This document shows, one piece after another, positions 8,647 through 19,019 of a stretch of DNA of 59,663 nucleotides. The number at the start of each line of letters is the position of its first letter. Position 1 is the first letter of the stretch. The stretch spans positions 1 through 59,663 of the forward strand of contig JARLJU010000088.1 in NCBI GenBank assembly GCA_031291055.1, given 5' to 3'. Both the position numbers and the translations under genes were made by a program. The DNA comes from Rudaea sp. Its GTDB lineage: Bacteria > Pseudomonadota > Gammaproteobacteria > Xanthomonadales > Rhodanobacteraceae. The notes beneath the pieces were generated by a model that saw nothing but the letters and a program-made list of their open reading frames with translations, had not been told where the DNA came from and ran no database searches.

Positions 8647-10446
8647 ATGTCGAATCGTTTGCTGCGTTCCGTTTCGATCCTGCTTTGCCTCTTCTTTTTT
8701 TCCGCGCCGGTTCCCGGAACCGAAGGCCCGAAGTGGTACACCTCCAGCGATGAAGCGTTTGCACTCGCACAACGCGAGCACCGCTTCGTGATTCTCGATC
8801 TGGAAGCCGTCTGGTGCCACTGGTGCCATGTGATGGAACACGAAACCTACGCGAATGCCGATGTGCGCAAAGTACTCGCCGCAAGCTACGTCGCACTGAA
8901 GATCGACCAGGATGCGAACCCGGATATCTCCGCGCGTTACGGCGACTGGGGTTGGCCGGCGACGATCGTGTTCGCATCCGATGGCAGCGAGATCGTGAAG
9001 CGTCGTGGCTACATCGAGCCGCAGGCCATGCTGGCCATGCTCAAGGCGATCGTTGCCGATCCGTCGCCGGGGCCTTCGGTCGGCGAGACCGCCGCCGTCG
9101 CGCCTGCGACCTCGGCCATTCTGGGCGACGCACAGCGCAAGAAGTTCATGGCGGATTTCGTCTCCGTCTACAACGCAAGAATCGGCGGCTGGGGTGACGG
9201 CCAGCACTATATCGACGCGCCGTCGATGGAATTGGCCCTCGAGCTGGCGCACGATGGCGACGCCAAAGCCAGGGGCATGGCGCAGCAGACGCTGGATCAG
9301 AACCTCAACCTGATCGATCCGGTCTGGGGCGGCGTCTACCAGTATTCCGTCGGCGCGGACTGGAAGTCGCCGCACTTCGAGAAAATCATGTCGTTTCAGG
9401 CCGACGACCTGCGCCTGTACGCTTTGGCATATGCGCTGTGGCACGAGCAAAAATATCTGGATGCGGCGCACGCCATCCAGAACTACATTGCAAGCTTTCT
9501 GCTCTCGCCGGACGGTGCCTTCCATGTCAGCCAGGACGCGGATCTGAGTACCGAGGTGGACGGACACAAGTATTACGCGCTGGACAACGATGCGCGACGC
9601 AAGCTCGGCATCCCGCGCATCGACAAACATTTGTATACACGCGAAAACGCTTGGGCGATCACGGCGCTGTGCCAGTCGCACGACAGCCTAGGCGATGCGC
9701 AGGCGCTTGGCATCGCCGAGCGCGCGGCGCAATGGGTGCTGGCGCATCGGGCCCTTGCCGATGGCGGATTCCGGCATGACGAGAAGGACGCGTCCGGACC
9801 GTATCTGGCCGACAACGTCGCCATGGCGCAGGCATTGCTCAGCCTGTATCGCTCCAGCGGCGGCCGCGACTGGCTGAAGCGGGCTGAAGCGACGCTGGCA
9901 TTCATCGACACGCATTTTCGCGCAAACGATGCCGGCTATTTCACCGCGCCGGCAGCGAAGGGCGCCACGGGTGTGCTGGCCGTGCCGATGCGCATCGTCG
10001 ACGAGAATATCGCGCTGGCCCGGACCGCCAACCTGGCTTACCGCACGACTGCGAACGAACGCTACAAACGCTTGAGCGAATACGCGATGCGTTTCGCCGC
10101 AGCGCCGGCCGTCGCGGAATCGCGGCCGTTTCTGCCCGGCCTGATTCTGGCCGATCGCGAGTTATCAACCGAGCCCGTGCACATTGCCATCGTCGGTCGC
10201 AAGGACGACCCGGCCGCGCAACTGCTGCAAGCGGCCGCGTTGAGCTACCCGGAAGCCTACATGCGCGTGGATTGGTGGGACCGGCGCGAAGGGCCGCTGC
10301 CGAACCCCGACGTCACCTATCCGACGCTGGCGAAGGCCGCTGCATTCGGCTGCACCGGCAACGCGTGTTCGCTGCCCGTCTTCGATGCGCAGAAAATTGC
10401 GCCTGCTGTGGACCGCTTGCGCGCGACTGCGACTGCGGCGCAGTAG
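8647..10446 (+). CDS. Secreted DUF255 thioredoxin-fold protein (YyaL-like)
   Basis: A 599-residue protein. A signal peptide (about residues 1-23) is followed by the DUF255 thioredoxin domain with DLEAVWCHWCHVMEHETY, the cis-Pro loop WGWPATIVFASDG, and then a long alpha/alpha toroid (six-hairpin glycosidase-like) region from about residue 160 with repeated helices. Cytoplasmic YyaL proteins usually run to about 650-700 residues; this one is a little shorter and exported. The CHWCH pair is intact. The gene lies 119 bp after bufC on the same strand, so it may contribute to redox or quality control of the bufferin or copper proteins. That link is inference. Confidence 0.85.
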   Translation: MSNRLLRSVSILLCLFFFSAPVPGTEGPKWYTSSDEAFALAQREHRFVILDLEAVWCHWCHVMEHETYANADVRKVLAASYVALKIDQDANPDISARYGDWGWPATIVFASDGSEIVKRRGYIEPQAMLAMLKAIVADPSPGPSVGETAAVAPATSAILGDAQRKKFMADFVSVYNARIGGWGDGQHYIDAPSMELALELAHDGDAKARGMAQQTLDQNLNLIDPVWGGVYQYSVGADWKSPHFEKIMSFQADDLRLYALAYALWHEQKYLDAAHAIQNYIASFLLSPDGAFHVSQDADLSTEVDGHKYYALDNDARRKLGIPRIDKHLYTRENAWAITALCQSHDSLGDAQALGIAERAAQWVLAHRALADGGFRHDEKDASGPYLADNVAMAQALLSLYRSSGGRDWLKRAEATLAFIDTHFRANDAGYFTAPAAKGATGVLAVPMRIVDENIALARTANLAYRTTANERYKRLSEYAMRFAAAPAVAESRPFLPGLILADRELSTEPVHIAIVGRKDDPAAQLLQAAALSYPEAYMRVDWWDRREGPLPNPDVTYPTLAKAAAFGCTGNACSLPVFDAQKIAPAVDRLRATATAAQ

Positions 10447-10464
10447 GGCCGGATCGGCAACTCG

Positions 10465-11505
10465 ATGCATGCCCGCCTGAACCACAAATCCAAACGCGCG
10501 GCCGGACATCGCAACGCGTTTGGCGGCATCGGCGCGATCATGGTCCTGGCGACGATGCTCAATTGCATTCCCGCGTACAGCGCGGTCGCACAGACGCCGT
10601 CGGAATTTCTCGGCGGCGAAGGCATGCCGTACGCAGCCTTCGACCGCTTGCAGCACACGGACATCCATGTCGGCGGCGCAATCGTGCGGGTTGGCTTTGC
10701 GCCCGGAGATCTGGCGCTGTCGAAAGCGCAGGTGCTCGCGTGGATCGAGCATTCGGCCAAGGTCGTATCGGGCTACTACGGGCGCTTTCCAGTGGCCTCG
10801 ATGCGCCTGCTGATCGTTCCCGTCGATGGTACCGGCGTGCGCGGCGGCACGACCTGGGGCTATCACGGCGCCGCCACCCGCCTTCTGCTCGGCAACCGCG
10901 CCAGCGAAGACGATCTGAAACAGGACTGGATGATCGTCCACGAAATGGTGCATCTGGCGTTGCCGCAAATTGATCGCCGGCACAACTGGCTGTCGGAAGG
11001 ACTGGCAACCTATATCGAGCCGATCGCCCGCGTCCAGGCCGGCGACCTGACCGCGGAATCGATCTGGGCAGCGATGGTCCGCGACATGCCCAAAGGCTTG
11101 CCGAAGCCGGCAGACCAGGGTTTAGACCGCACGCCGACCTGGGGACGAACCTATTGGGGCGGAGCAATGTTCTGCTTGTTCGCCGACATCGGGATTCGCC
11201 GGCAGACCGCCGACCGGCATGGCCTGCAGGATGCCATGCGCGGAGTTCTGGCCGCTGGCGGCAACCACGAAGTAGATTGGCCGATAGAACGCGTGCTTGC
11301 CGCCGCCGACAAAGCCGTGGGCGTGCCCGTCATGACGAAGCTCTACGCAGACTGGGCGACAAAACCCGTGGCCCCCGACCTCGACGCCTTGTGGAACGAG
11401 TTGGGCATCGTGCACGACGCCAGCGGCAGCGCAAGCTTCGACGATCGCAAACCCCTGGCCAAACTGCGCGCATCGATCACGCGACCAGCGGTTCCTTCCA
11501 GATAG
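10465..11505 (+). CDS. Secreted zinc metallopeptidase (gluzincin-like)
   Basis: A 346-residue protein. The N-terminus is basic and then hydrophobic (residues 22-43), compatible with a signal peptide. The catalytic HEMVH lies at about residue 159, with the third ligand Glu in WLSEGLATYIE about 19 residues further on, the spacing of M1/M61-type gluzincins. A preceding region RLLIVPVDGTG resembles the beta strands of those families. It follows the DUF255 gene by 18 bp and is probably cotranscribed. Substrate unknown. Confidence 0.8.
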   Translation: MHARLNHKSKRAAGHRNAFGGIGAIMVLATMLNCIPAYSAVAQTPSEFLGGEGMPYAAFDRLQHTDIHVGGAIVRVGFAPGDLALSKAQVLAWIEHSAKVVSGYYGRFPVASMRLLIVPVDGTGVRGGTTWGYHGAATRLLLGNRASEDDLKQDWMIVHEMVHLALPQIDRRHNWLSEGLATYIEPIARVQAGDLTAESIWAAMVRDMPKGLPKPADQGLDRTPTWGRTYWGGAMFCLFADIGIRRQTADRHGLQDAMRGVLAAGGNHEVDWPIERVLAAADKAVGVPVMTKLYADWATKPVAPDLDALWNELGIVHDASGSASFDDRKPLAKLRASITRPAVPSR

Positions 11506-11506
11506 C

Positions 11507-11530
11507 AAAAAAGGCCGGCCAGGCCGCTTC
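11507..11530 (-). terminator. Weak terminator for the minus-strand membrane gene
   Basis: On the minus strand a GC-rich element built from repeated GGCC/CGGC steps is followed by TTTTTT (11507-11512). It starts right after the stop of the plus-strand peptidase and about 60 bp downstream of the minus-strand gene ending at 11587. The stem is short. Confidence 0.35.
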
Positions 11531-11586
11531 ACTCGTCTGGAATTCCCGCGCCCGCATCGGCAGCCGGAATTCCGCGCCGAACCGGG

Positions 11587-12156
11587 TCATGGCGATGATT
11601 CCAGTTCCAGTTCCCGCAGTCGTGGCCCGACCAGATGGCCGACGTGCATATAGGCGTCGAACAGGGCAACGCCGAAAATGAGGACGGCAGCGAGCAGGGC
11701 AATCGATGCCCACAGATGGCGCGATTCGAATGACTTCCACGACGGGGCGAACGCGATCAGGCTGAGCAAGGACGCGACCACGATGGCCGCGTCGACGCTG
11801 GCGCGTTGCCAATAGCTGCCGCCCAGGTGCAGCCACATGCCAAACTCATCGAAGGTCAAACCCATCGCAATGCCGTATACGAAGGCGGCACGGTGTGCGG
11901 CGCTGCCCTGCGGCGCACGGAACAGCAGGTACGCGCCGACCCCGGCAAGCAGGAAGATGCCGTAGTTGAGATGGTGGACGTGCGTACCCTTGAGGAAAAA
12001 ATACAGGTTGGGTATGCGGTCCGACATGATCAGCAGGACGACGGTCCGCGCCGCGATGAAAGTGAGAACAAACGCGAGCAACGCCTTGCGCGCGAGCACG
12101 GTCGTGTCGGTGCGCGCGTCGGGCAGGCCTGGATCTGTGGAATTCGGCTGAAGCAT
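11587..12156 (-). CDS. Integral membrane protein with HHLNYG motif, unknown function
   Basis: A protein of about 189 residues with five hydrophobic segments. Conserved-looking pieces are THVHHLNYGIFLL and LTFDEFGMWLHLGGSYWQR, with His, Asp and Glu at membrane interfaces that could bind a metal or lipid head group. ATG 12156 (MLQPNS) is taken; the frame opens 16 codons earlier at 12204, but those residues look non-native. It lies downstream of the alcohol dehydrogenase on the same strand with a 185-bp gap. I do not know a function for it. Confidence 0.65.
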   Translation of the reverse strand: MLQPNSTDPGLPDARTDTTVLARKALLAFVLTFIAARTVVLLIMSDRIPNLYFFLKGTHVHHLNYGIFLLAGVGAYLLFRAPQGSAAHRAAFVYGIAMGLTFDEFGMWLHLGGSYWQRASVDAAIVVASLLSLIAFAPSWKSFESRHLWASIALLAAVLIFGVALFDAYMHVGHLVGPRLRELELESSP

Positions 12157-12341
12157 TTGTGCTGACTCCGGTTTTCCAGCCGTTACGTGTTCGAGGGCGC
12201 ACATGTTGCCGCAGCCACTGTGCCTGCGGCAACAGTGCCACAGGGTTGGTCAGCAAGTCGATGCCGAACCAGGACGCGGACCCTATCGGCAGGATCGCGT
12301 CCTTCGGATTTCGCGTGCGCGAGGTCGTCGCTGCCGCACAG

Positions 12342-13478
12342 TTACGCAGCAGCCAGAACAACGACCTGGCGGATGCCTTCGGCACGCGCGAGGCGGTCGA
12401 AGCCTGCGTTGATTTTGTCGAGTGCGAGCCGATGCGTGAGCAGACGATCCACCGGCAGAAGCCCTGCCTGGTAAAGCGCGATGTACCTGGGAATATCCCG
12501 ACCGGGAACCGCGGATCCCATGTATGAGCCTTTCACCGTGCGTTCCTCGGCGACCAGGCTGACAGCCGGCACACTGAACATCTTCTGCGGCGCGGGCAGA
12601 CCAACGGCAACGGTGGTTCCGCCGCGACGCGTGGCGGCGTAGGCCTGCCCAAGCACGTGTGCGCTGCCGACCGATTCAATGGCGTACTGCACGCCGCCAC
12701 GGGAGGCCTCGCGGATCGCGGCAACGACATCGCCACTGTCCGCGCGAAGGCAATGGCTGGCTCCCAGTTCGCGCGCCAGCGCGAGTTTCTCTTCGATGAC
12801 ATCGACGGCAATCAACGGATATGCCGAGGCGATACGTGCACCCATTACCGCGGACAGGCCGACGCCGCCGAGGCCGAACACGGCGACGCTTTCGCCCGGC
12901 ATCACGCGCGCCGTATTGACTATGGCGCCGACGCCGGTCAGCACCGCGCAGCCGAACAGCGCCGCGATCTCGGCCGGCAAGCCCGGATCGATGCGCACCG
13001 CCGAGCGCGCGGAGACCACGACATGGTCGGCAAAGCCCGATACGCCCAAATGATGCAATACCGGCTGACCGTCCGCATCGCGCCAGCGGCTGCCATCCCC
13101 CAGCAGAAAGCCGCGCGCATTGGACAATGCACCAGGCTCGCACAACACCGGACGCCCGGCCGCGCACGGGTCGCAATGGCCGCACATGGGCACGAACGAA
13201 AACACGACGCGATCGCCGATGGCCAAGTCGCGCACGCCGGCGCCGAGTTCGACGATCTCGCCCGTGGCCTCGTGGCCCAGCAGCATCGGCATCGGGCGCG
13301 GACGCGAGCCGTCGATGACCGACAGATCGGAATGGCACAGTCCGGCAGCAAGCACGCGCACGCACACTTCGCCGGCGCCGGGCGGCGCCAGGTTCAGCGT
13401 TTCGATCGACAACGGCTTCGACACGGCATACGGTGCCGGCCGGCCCATTTCGCGCAGGACCGCGCCGCGCACCTTCAT
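12342..13478 (-). CDS. Zinc-dependent alcohol dehydrogenase (MDR family)
   Basis: A 378-residue medium-chain dehydrogenase. The catalytic zinc site is C48HSD with GHEATGEI downstream. The structural zinc lobe has the four-Cys series CGHCDPC plus LCEPG. The NAD-binding motif is [15 protein letters not shown]. Layout and length fit class III-like or aryl/allyl alcohol dehydrogenases. It overlaps the thioesterase gene by 4 bp (ATGA), forming the last coupled step of the minus arm. In context it may oxidise an alcohol released by, or feeding, the beta-oxidation arm. Confidence 0.9.
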   Translation of the reverse strand: MKVRGAVLREMGRPAPYAVSKPLSIETLNLAPPGAGEVCVRVLAAGLCHSDLSVIDGSRPRPMPMLLGHEATGEIVELGAGVRDLAIGDRVVFSFVPMCGHCDPCAAGRPVLCEPGALSNARGFLLGDGSRWRDADGQPVLHHLGVSGFADHVVVSARSAVRIDPGLPAEIAALFGCAVLTGVGAIVNTARVMPGESVAVFGLGGVGLSAVMGARIASAYPLIAVDVIEEKLALARELGASHCLRADSGDVVAAIREASRGGVQYAIESVGSAHVLGQAYAATRRGGTTVAVGLPAPQKMFSVPAVSLVAEERTVKGSYMGSAVPGRDIPRYIALYQAGLLPVDRLLTHRLALDKINAGFDRLARAEGIRQVVVLAAA

Positions 13479-13906
13479 GCCGTCGCGGCCACGAGCAGGC
13501 GCTGCAAGGCATTGCGCAAGCGATCAGGCATCGTCGTTGCCCGGCGCGTGTTCCGGTCGACGAACACGTGCACGAACCAACCCTGTGCCGCAGGCTCATC
13601 GCGATCGCGGCGGAACAGGCCGATGCCATAGCGCACGCTGGAATTGCCCAGATGCTCCACGCACAGGCCGGCGTCGACGGTTTCCGGGAACGCGAATTCG
13701 CCGAGAAACCTGCAATGCGATTCCGCGCACACACCGATCACCTGTCCGGCGTGGATATCGAGCCCACCCGCGGCGACGAGATAGGTGTTGATCACCGTGT
13801 CGAAGTAGCTGTAGTACTCGACGTTGTTGACGTGGCCATACACGTCGTTGTCTTTCCAGCGCGTGGCGATGGGCAGGAAATGGCGATAGTCGGCACGGGA
13901 CGCCAT
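13475..13906 (-). CDS. Acyl-CoA thioesterase (hotdog fold, 4HBT/YbgC-like)
   Basis: A 143-residue hotdog protein. The motif [20 protein letters not shown] at residues about 14-33 carries the catalytic Asp and the NN pair of the 4-hydroxybenzoyl-CoA/YbgC thioesterases. The start at 13906 ([10 protein letters not shown]) is chosen because the longer frame to 14029 has no coding character and overlaps the CoA ligase. It lies 19 bp downstream of the CoA ligase and is coupled to the dehydrogenase. Probable role is release of free acids from CoA esters or recycling of CoA within the cluster. Confidence 0.88.
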   Translation of the reverse strand: MASRADYRHFLPIATRWKDNDVYGHVNNVEYYSYFDTVINTYLVAAGGLDIHAGQVIGVCAESHCRFLGEFAFPETVDAGLCVEHLGNSSVRYGIGLFRRDRDEPAAQGWFVHVFVDRNTRRATTMPDRLRNALQRLLVAATA

Positions 13907-13925
13907 GTGGATCTCCGGGGAATGG

Positions 13926-15614
13926 TTATCGGGTGGCGGCGGCCGGCGATGCGAGTTCCTGTTCCTGCAATACGCGCCACTGCACCTTGCCCGTTGCGCT
14001 TTTCGGCAGGCTGTCGCGGAACTCGACAACGTGCGGCACCTTGTAGGCGGCCATGTGCTCGCGCGCCCAGGCGATCAGTTGCTCCGCTTCGAGACCGTGG
14101 CCGGGGCGCCTCACCACGATCGCCTTTACGCTCTCGCCACGATGCGCATCGCGGCAGCTGATCACGCAGGCTTCGAGCACTGCAGGATGTCCGTAAAGAA
14201 AGGCTTCGACTTCCGCCGGCCACACCTTGTAGCCCGACGCGTTGATCATGCGCTTCAAGCGGTCGACCATGAAGAAGTAGCCTTCGTCGTCGACGTAGGC
14301 CAAGTCACCCGTGCGGAAAAAACGCCGGCCGCCCAATTGCACGAAGGCCGTCGCATCGGCGCGCGCATGATTGTGGTAGCCGAGGAATACCTGGGGCCCG
14401 TTGACCACGATCTCGCCGACGTCGCCGGGCGCAACGGGCTGCAAAGTCTGCGGGTCGACCACATAAGCCGTGGTGTCGAAGATCGGCAGGCCCAGGCACT
14501 GCGCCTTGGCACGATGCGTCGGATTCAGATGTGTCGGCGCCATCGTCTCCGACAGACCGTAGCCTTCCACATAGTCGATGCCCCACAGCGCGCGGATCTT
14601 TTCGGCCACGGCTTTCGGCATCGCCGCGCCCCCACCGGTGAGTATGCGCAGCGACGAAAGATCGTGGCTGTCCAGATCCGGCTGGTTGAGGAAATCGAAC
14701 AGCATCGTCGGGATGGCCGTCCATGAACTGACCCGGTGGCGCGCGATCAGGCGTGCCGCGCAACGCTTGTCCCAGCGCGTCATGATCGCGGTGGAGCAGC
14801 CCGCATAGATCGGCACGTTGACGCCGTTCTGCATGCCGGTGACGTGGAACATCGGCAGCGCCGCAAGGACCACGGAGTCCTTCGGCGTCCGGCACCACTC
14901 AGGTCCAGCCACGGCCGTGTGCATGACGCTGCGATGCGTGTGCAGACAGCCTTTGGGAGCTCCCGTGGTACCGGAAGTGTAGGGCATGACGGCCAGCGCA
15001 TCCGCGCCGGTCGTGTGCGGCGCCGGCGGCAGATCCCGCGCCAGCGCTTCGCACCAGGATACGGCACCGGCAACACCGGCCGCGGACGCCGTGACGACCT
15101 CCGGCACCGGCAGATCGGTGCCGGCATCGATATAGTCGGAATAGGTGGCCACGATACCGTGCTTGAGTTCGTTCCCGAGCAGCGCGGCGATGCCGGCGTG
15201 CAATTCCTGGCCGAAGATCGCGACCTTGCTGCCGCTGTCGCGGACGATATGGCGCACTTCATCCAGCAGGTTCATCGAATTGACCGGCACGACCACGGCG
15301 CCCCCACGCAGCACTGCATACATGGCGATGACGAACTGCGGACTGTTCTGCATGAACAGCGCCACACGATCGCCGGCAACCACGCCGCAACACTGCTGCA
15401 AATACCCGGCCAGCGCGTCGACTTCGCGCTTGAGCCGGGCGTAGGTCACTTCGCCGCCGTAGTAGAAAATCGCCGGCCGTTGTGGATAACGCGTCGCCGC
15501 GACTTCCAGGTTGTAGTACAGCGAGCTCTGCGGCAATTCCAGATGATGCGGCAAGCCGGGTGGCCAGTGCATGGTGTTCATGGGAGGCAATTGCTGCAGG
15601 GGCACTTCAGTCAT
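13926..15614 (-). CDS. Acyl-CoA ligase (AMP-forming, long-chain type)
   Basis: A 562-residue adenylate-forming enzyme. Motifs in order are the P-loop [12 protein letters not shown], the core GYGLSET with TMAPTHLNP, the hinge region [21 protein letters not shown], and the C-terminal catalytic Lys in [10 protein letters not shown]. It activates a carboxylic acid to its CoA ester and is the logical entry enzyme of this cluster. ATG 15614 follows GGAAGG closely; an upstream ATG at 15635 with GAGG at good spacing adds seven residues and is equally possible. The frame stays open far upstream across the antisense of the FadJ-like gene, but that part is not coding. Confidence 0.92.
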   Translation of the reverse strand: MTEVPLQQLPPMNTMHWPPGLPHHLELPQSSLYYNLEVAATRYPQRPAIFYYGGEVTYARLKREVDALAGYLQQCCGVVAGDRVALFMQNSPQFVIAMYAVLRGGAVVVPVNSMNLLDEVRHIVRDSGSKVAIFGQELHAGIAALLGNELKHGIVATYSDYIDAGTDLPVPEVVTASAAGVAGAVSWCEALARDLPPAPHTTGADALAVMPYTSGTTGAPKGCLHTHRSVMHTAVAGPEWCRTPKDSVVLAALPMFHVTGMQNGVNVPIYAGCSTAIMTRWDKRCAARLIARHRVSSWTAIPTMLFDFLNQPDLDSHDLSSLRILTGGGAAMPKAVAEKIRALWGIDYVEGYGLSETMAPTHLNPTHRAKAQCLGLPIFDTTAYVVDPQTLQPVAPGDVGEIVVNGPQVFLGYHNHARADATAFVQLGGRRFFRTGDLAYVDDEGYFFMVDRLKRMINASGYKVWPAEVEAFLYGHPAVLEACVISCRDAHRGESVKAIVVRRPGHGLEAEQLIAWAREHMAAYKVPHVVEFRDSLPKSATGKVQWRVLQEQELASPAAATR

Positions 15615-15678
15615 CGTCCTTCCATTGTTGGCCATCGACCGCCTCTTTGCCGCCGGGCCTGTCGAATGCGTCCGGCCC

Positions 15679-15711
15679 TGATACATTATCAGCAAGCCAT
15701 GTTCCCAACAT
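15679..15711. promoter_or_regulatory. Two adjacent inverted repeats in divergent promoter region
   Basis: Between the CoA ligase (minus) and the FadJ-like gene (plus) are two 13-bp palindromes: TGATA-CAT-TATCA at 15679-15691 and ATGTT-CCC-AACAT at 15699-15711. Both are perfect 5-bp arms with 3-bp centres. They are candidate operator sites for a TetR/FadR-like regulator of both arms. Which regulator binds is unknown; a TetR gene lies at 24573. Confidence 0.45.
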
Positions 15712-15731
15712 AACGAGGATGCGCCATCCCG

Positions 15732-17816
15732 ATGCCCGTGCATACCGACCTCCGCGACGGCGTCGCCGTCCTCACGCTTGACAATCCGCCGGTCAACGGC
15801 CTCGGCCTCGCGATCCGGCGCGAACTGGTCGAGGCGCTCGAACGCGCGCAGGGCGACAGCGCGATCCGCGCCATCGTGATCACCGGTGGCGGCCGGGTGT
15901 TTTCCGGCGGTGCCGACATCCGCGAGTTCAACCGTCCCGAGTCCGGACAGGCGCCTACCCTGCCGACCGTGATCGCCGAAATCGAGCGCAGCAGCAAGCC
16001 GGTGATCGTGGCGATCAACGGTCTCGCACTTGGCGGCGGCCTGGAGCTTGCGCTCGGAGCGCACTACCGCGTCGCCGTAAGCGACGCGCAAGTCGGCTTG
16101 CCCGAGGTGAAACTCGGCATCCTGCCGGGTGCCGGCGGCACGCAGCGCCTGCCACGCGCGGTGGGCCTGGAAACCGCGCTGAACATGATCGTCTCCGGCG
16201 CACCCGTGGCCGCATCGAAACTGGCGGGAACACGGCTGTTCGATCGCGTGGTCGATGCCGATGTCGTCACCGCGGCCCTCGTGTTTGCCAACGAAATTGC
16301 GCAGTCCGGGGCGGCCTTGCCGCGCGTGCGCGACTGGGCGATCGAACACGACAACGCGGAAGGTTTCCTTGCATTCTCGCGCGCCGCGGTCGAAGCCGCG
16401 TCGGCGCACTATCCGGCACCGCTCAAATGCGTCGATGCGCTCGCGGCGGCGGCGCGGTTGCCTTTCGACGCAGGCATTGCGTTCGAGCGCGACGCCTTCG
16501 TGGCTTTGGTCAATACGCCGGAGTCCAGGGCGCTGCGCCATGCTTTTTTTGGCGAACGCGCCGCGGCCAAGGTCGCCGACATCGGCAGCGAGGTGAAGCC
16601 GCGAGACGTACGCAAGGTCGGCGTGATCGGCGCCGGCACGATGGGCGGCGGCATCAGCATGAACTTCCTCAACGCGGGATTGCCGGTGACCATCGTGGAA
16701 ACCGGGCAGGAAGCACTTGATCGCGGAATCGCCACGATCCGCAAGAACTACGAGAACAGCGTCAAGAAAGGCAAGCTCAGCGCCACACAGGTCGAACAGC
16801 GCATGGCGCTGCTGACGCCCACCCTGTCCTACGACGGACTCAAGGATGCCGACCTCATCATCGAGGCGGTGTTCGAGGACTACGCCGTCAAGGAATCCGT
16901 GTTCCGGCAACTCGACACAATCGCCAAATCCGGTGCGATCCTGGCCAGCAATACCTCGACCCTGGATGTCGATCGCATCGCCGCCTTCACCTCGCGGCCG
17001 CAGGATGTGCTGGGCATGCATTTCTTCAGCCCCGCCAACGTGATGAAACTGCTGGAAGTGGTGCGCGGCGCAAAGACGGCGAAGGATGTGCTGGCGACGG
17101 CGCTGGCACTGGCCAAGGCCATCCGCAAGACGGCCGTGGTCTCCGGCGTGTGCGATGGCTTCATCGGCAATCGCATGCTCGAGCAATACATCCGCCAGGC
17201 CGGTTTCCTGCTCGATGAGGGCGCGTTGCCGCAACAAGTGGACCGGGCCATGGAGAATTTCGGATTCGCGATGGGCCCGTTCCGCATGGGCGACCTGGCC
17301 GGCAACGATATCGGCTGGGCGATCCGCAAGCGGCGCTACGTCGAAAAGCCACAGATGACGTATTCCCGGACCGCCGACCTGCTCTGCGAGCGCGGCCGCT
17401 ACGGGCAGAAGACCGGCAAGGGCTGGTACGACTACAGGGCCGGCGACCGCGCGGCACATCCCTCGGCAGAAGTCGAAGCACTGATCGTGCAGCATTCCAG
17501 GGATATCGAACTCGAACGCCGCGAGATCGGCGACGAGGAAATCGTCGAGCGCCTGGTCTACGCCCTGGTCAACGAAGGCGCGCGGATTCTCGAGGAAGGC
17601 GTTGCCGCGAAGGCGTCCGACATCGACATCGTGTATCTGGCCGGCTACGGCTTTCCGCCCTGGCGCGGCGGGCCGATGTTTCATGCCGATACCGTCGGTC
17701 TGTACAACGTGCTCGGTGCGATGCGCCGCCATGCGCGCGGCTATCAAGGCCTGGCATGGACGCCGGCACCGCTGCTGCTGCTGCTCGCCGATGCCGGCAA
17801 ATCCTTCAACGCCTGA
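15732..17816 (+). CDS. FadJ-like bifunctional enoyl-CoA hydratase/3-hydroxyacyl-CoA dehydrogenase
   Basis: A 694-residue fusion. Residues 1-190 are a crotonase domain with the oxyanion loop [23 protein letters not shown] and catalytic Glu in [19 protein letters not shown]. Residues about 295-480 form the NAD-binding domain with [12 protein letters not shown]. Residues about 435-690 contain [15 protein letters not shown] and the two C-terminal hydroxyacyl-CoA dehydrogenase repeats. It would perform hydration and oxidation steps of beta-oxidation. Length and order match the FadJ/peroxisomal multifunctional class. It is the first gene of the plus arm. Confidence 0.93.
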   Translation: MPVHTDLRDGVAVLTLDNPPVNGLGLAIRRELVEALERAQGDSAIRAIVITGGGRVFSGGADIREFNRPESGQAPTLPTVIAEIERSSKPVIVAINGLALGGGLELALGAHYRVAVSDAQVGLPEVKLGILPGAGGTQRLPRAVGLETALNMIVSGAPVAASKLAGTRLFDRVVDADVVTAALVFANEIAQSGAALPRVRDWAIEHDNAEGFLAFSRAAVEAASAHYPAPLKCVDALAAAARLPFDAGIAFERDAFVALVNTPESRALRHAFFGERAAAKVADIGSEVKPRDVRKVGVIGAGTMGGGISMNFLNAGLPVTIVETGQEALDRGIATIRKNYENSVKKGKLSATQVEQRMALLTPTLSYDGLKDADLIIEAVFEDYAVKESVFRQLDTIAKSGAILASNTSTLDVDRIAAFTSRPQDVLGMHFFSPANVMKLLEVVRGAKTAKDVLATALALAKAIRKTAVVSGVCDGFIGNRMLEQYIRQAGFLLDEGALPQQVDRAMENFGFAMGPFRMGDLAGNDIGWAIRKRRYVEKPQMTYSRTADLLCERGRYGQKTGKGWYDYRAGDRAAHPSAEVEALIVQHSRDIELERREIGDEEIVERLVYALVNEGARILEEGVAAKASDIDIVYLAGYGFPPWRGGPMFHADTVGLYNVLGAMRRHARGYQGLAWTPAPLLLLLADAGKSFNA

Positions 17817-17836
17817 CCCTGCCGACGAGGTCCATC

Positions 17837-19015
17837 GTGCAACAAGCCGTCATCGTTTCCACCGCGCGTACCGGTCTTGCAAAGAGCTGGAAAGGCGCGT
17901 TCAACATGACCCACGGCGCCACGCTCGGTGGACATGTCATCCAGCACGCAGTCGCACGCGCCGGCGTCGCGCCGGATGAAATCGAAGACGTGCTGCTGGG
18001 CTGCGCGTATCCGGAAGGCGCCACCGGCGGCAATGTCGCGCGCCAGAGCGCCTTGCGCGCGGGCCTGCCGGTGACGGTGCCCGGAGCCACGGTCAACCGC
18101 TTCTGTTCGTCGGGCCTGCAGGCGATTGCGATGGCCGCGCAACGCGTGATCGCCGGCGAAGGCGCTGTGTTCGTCGCCGGCGGCGTGGAGAGCATTTCCT
18201 GCGTGCAGAATCAGGGCAACCGGCATATGTACCGCGAAGGCTGGCTGCAGCAGAACAAGCCGGAAATCTACTGGCCAATGCTGCAGACTGCGGAAAATGT
18301 CGCGAAACGCTACGGCATCGAGCGCGAGCGCCAGGATCGCTACGGCGCGGAAAGCCAGCAGCGCGCGGCGGCAGCGCAGGCGGCAAAACGCTTTGACGAC
18401 GAGATTGTGCCGATCACGGTACTCACCGGTGTCGCCGATCCGGAAACACGACAACTGCACACACGCGAGGTCACGATCGACGCCGACGAAGGTGTCCGCG
18501 CCGACACGACCTATGAAGGTGTCGCGAAGATCCGCAGCGCCACGCCTGGCGGCTGCATCGCGGCCGGCAACGCCAGCCAGTTTTCCGACGGCGCATCGGC
18601 TGCGGTCGTGATGGACTCCGATGTGGCGCAGAAGCGCGGCATCCGGCCCCTCGGGGTTTTTCGCGGCTTCGCGGTCGCCGGCTGCGAGCCCGATGAGATG
18701 GGCATCGGTCCGGTATTCGCGGTGCCGAAGCTGCTCAAACGTGCAGGGCTGTCGATTGACGATATCGATCTCTGGGAATTGAACGAGGCGTTCGCCGTGC
18801 AGGTGTTGTATTGCGCGGACAAGCTCGACATTCCGCGCGACCGGCTCAACGTCAACGGCGGCGCGATTGCGGTCGGGCATCCATACGGCGTCAGCGGAGC
18901 GCGCCTGGTCGGCCACGCCCTGATCGAAGGCCGGCGTCGTGGCGTCCAGTACGCCGTGGTGACCATGTGCGTCGGCGGCGGCCAGGGCGCTGCCGGCCTG
19001 TTCGAGATTGTTTGA
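17837..19015 (+). CDS. Acetyl-CoA acyltransferase (thiolase)
   Basis: A 392-residue thiolase. The acyl-accepting Cys is in [11 protein letters not shown] (about residue 91), the conserved WELNEAFA follows near residue 315, then [11 protein letters not shown] with the catalytic His, and [10 protein letters not shown] with the second Cys near the C-terminus. GTG at 17837 is the start; the frame extends back into the previous gene without coding character. It would cleave 3-ketoacyl-CoA, completing the cycle started by the FadJ-like enzyme 20 bp upstream. Confidence 0.93.
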   Translation: MQQAVIVSTARTGLAKSWKGAFNMTHGATLGGHVIQHAVARAGVAPDEIEDVLLGCAYPEGATGGNVARQSALRAGLPVTVPGATVNRFCSSGLQAIAMAAQRVIAGEGAVFVAGGVESISCVQNQGNRHMYREGWLQQNKPEIYWPMLQTAENVAKRYGIERERQDRYGAESQQRAAAAQAAKRFDDEIVPITVLTGVADPETRQLHTREVTIDADEGVRADTTYEGVAKIRSATPGGCIAAGNASQFSDGASAAVVMDSDVAQKRGIRPLGVFRGFAVAGCEPDEMGIGPVFAVPKLLKRAGLSIDDIDLWELNEAFAVQVLYCADKLDIPRDRLNVNGGAIAVGHPYGVSGARLVGHALIEGRRRGVQYAVVTMCVGGGQGAAGLFEIV

Positions 19016-19019
19016 CACA

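Noticed and set aside
15636..17747. Open minus frame extending the CoA ligase to 1273 codons
   Set aside because: The extension is antisense to the well-supported FadJ-like gene, has His/Arg/Asp-rich composition typical of GC-rich antisense frames, and adds no domain.
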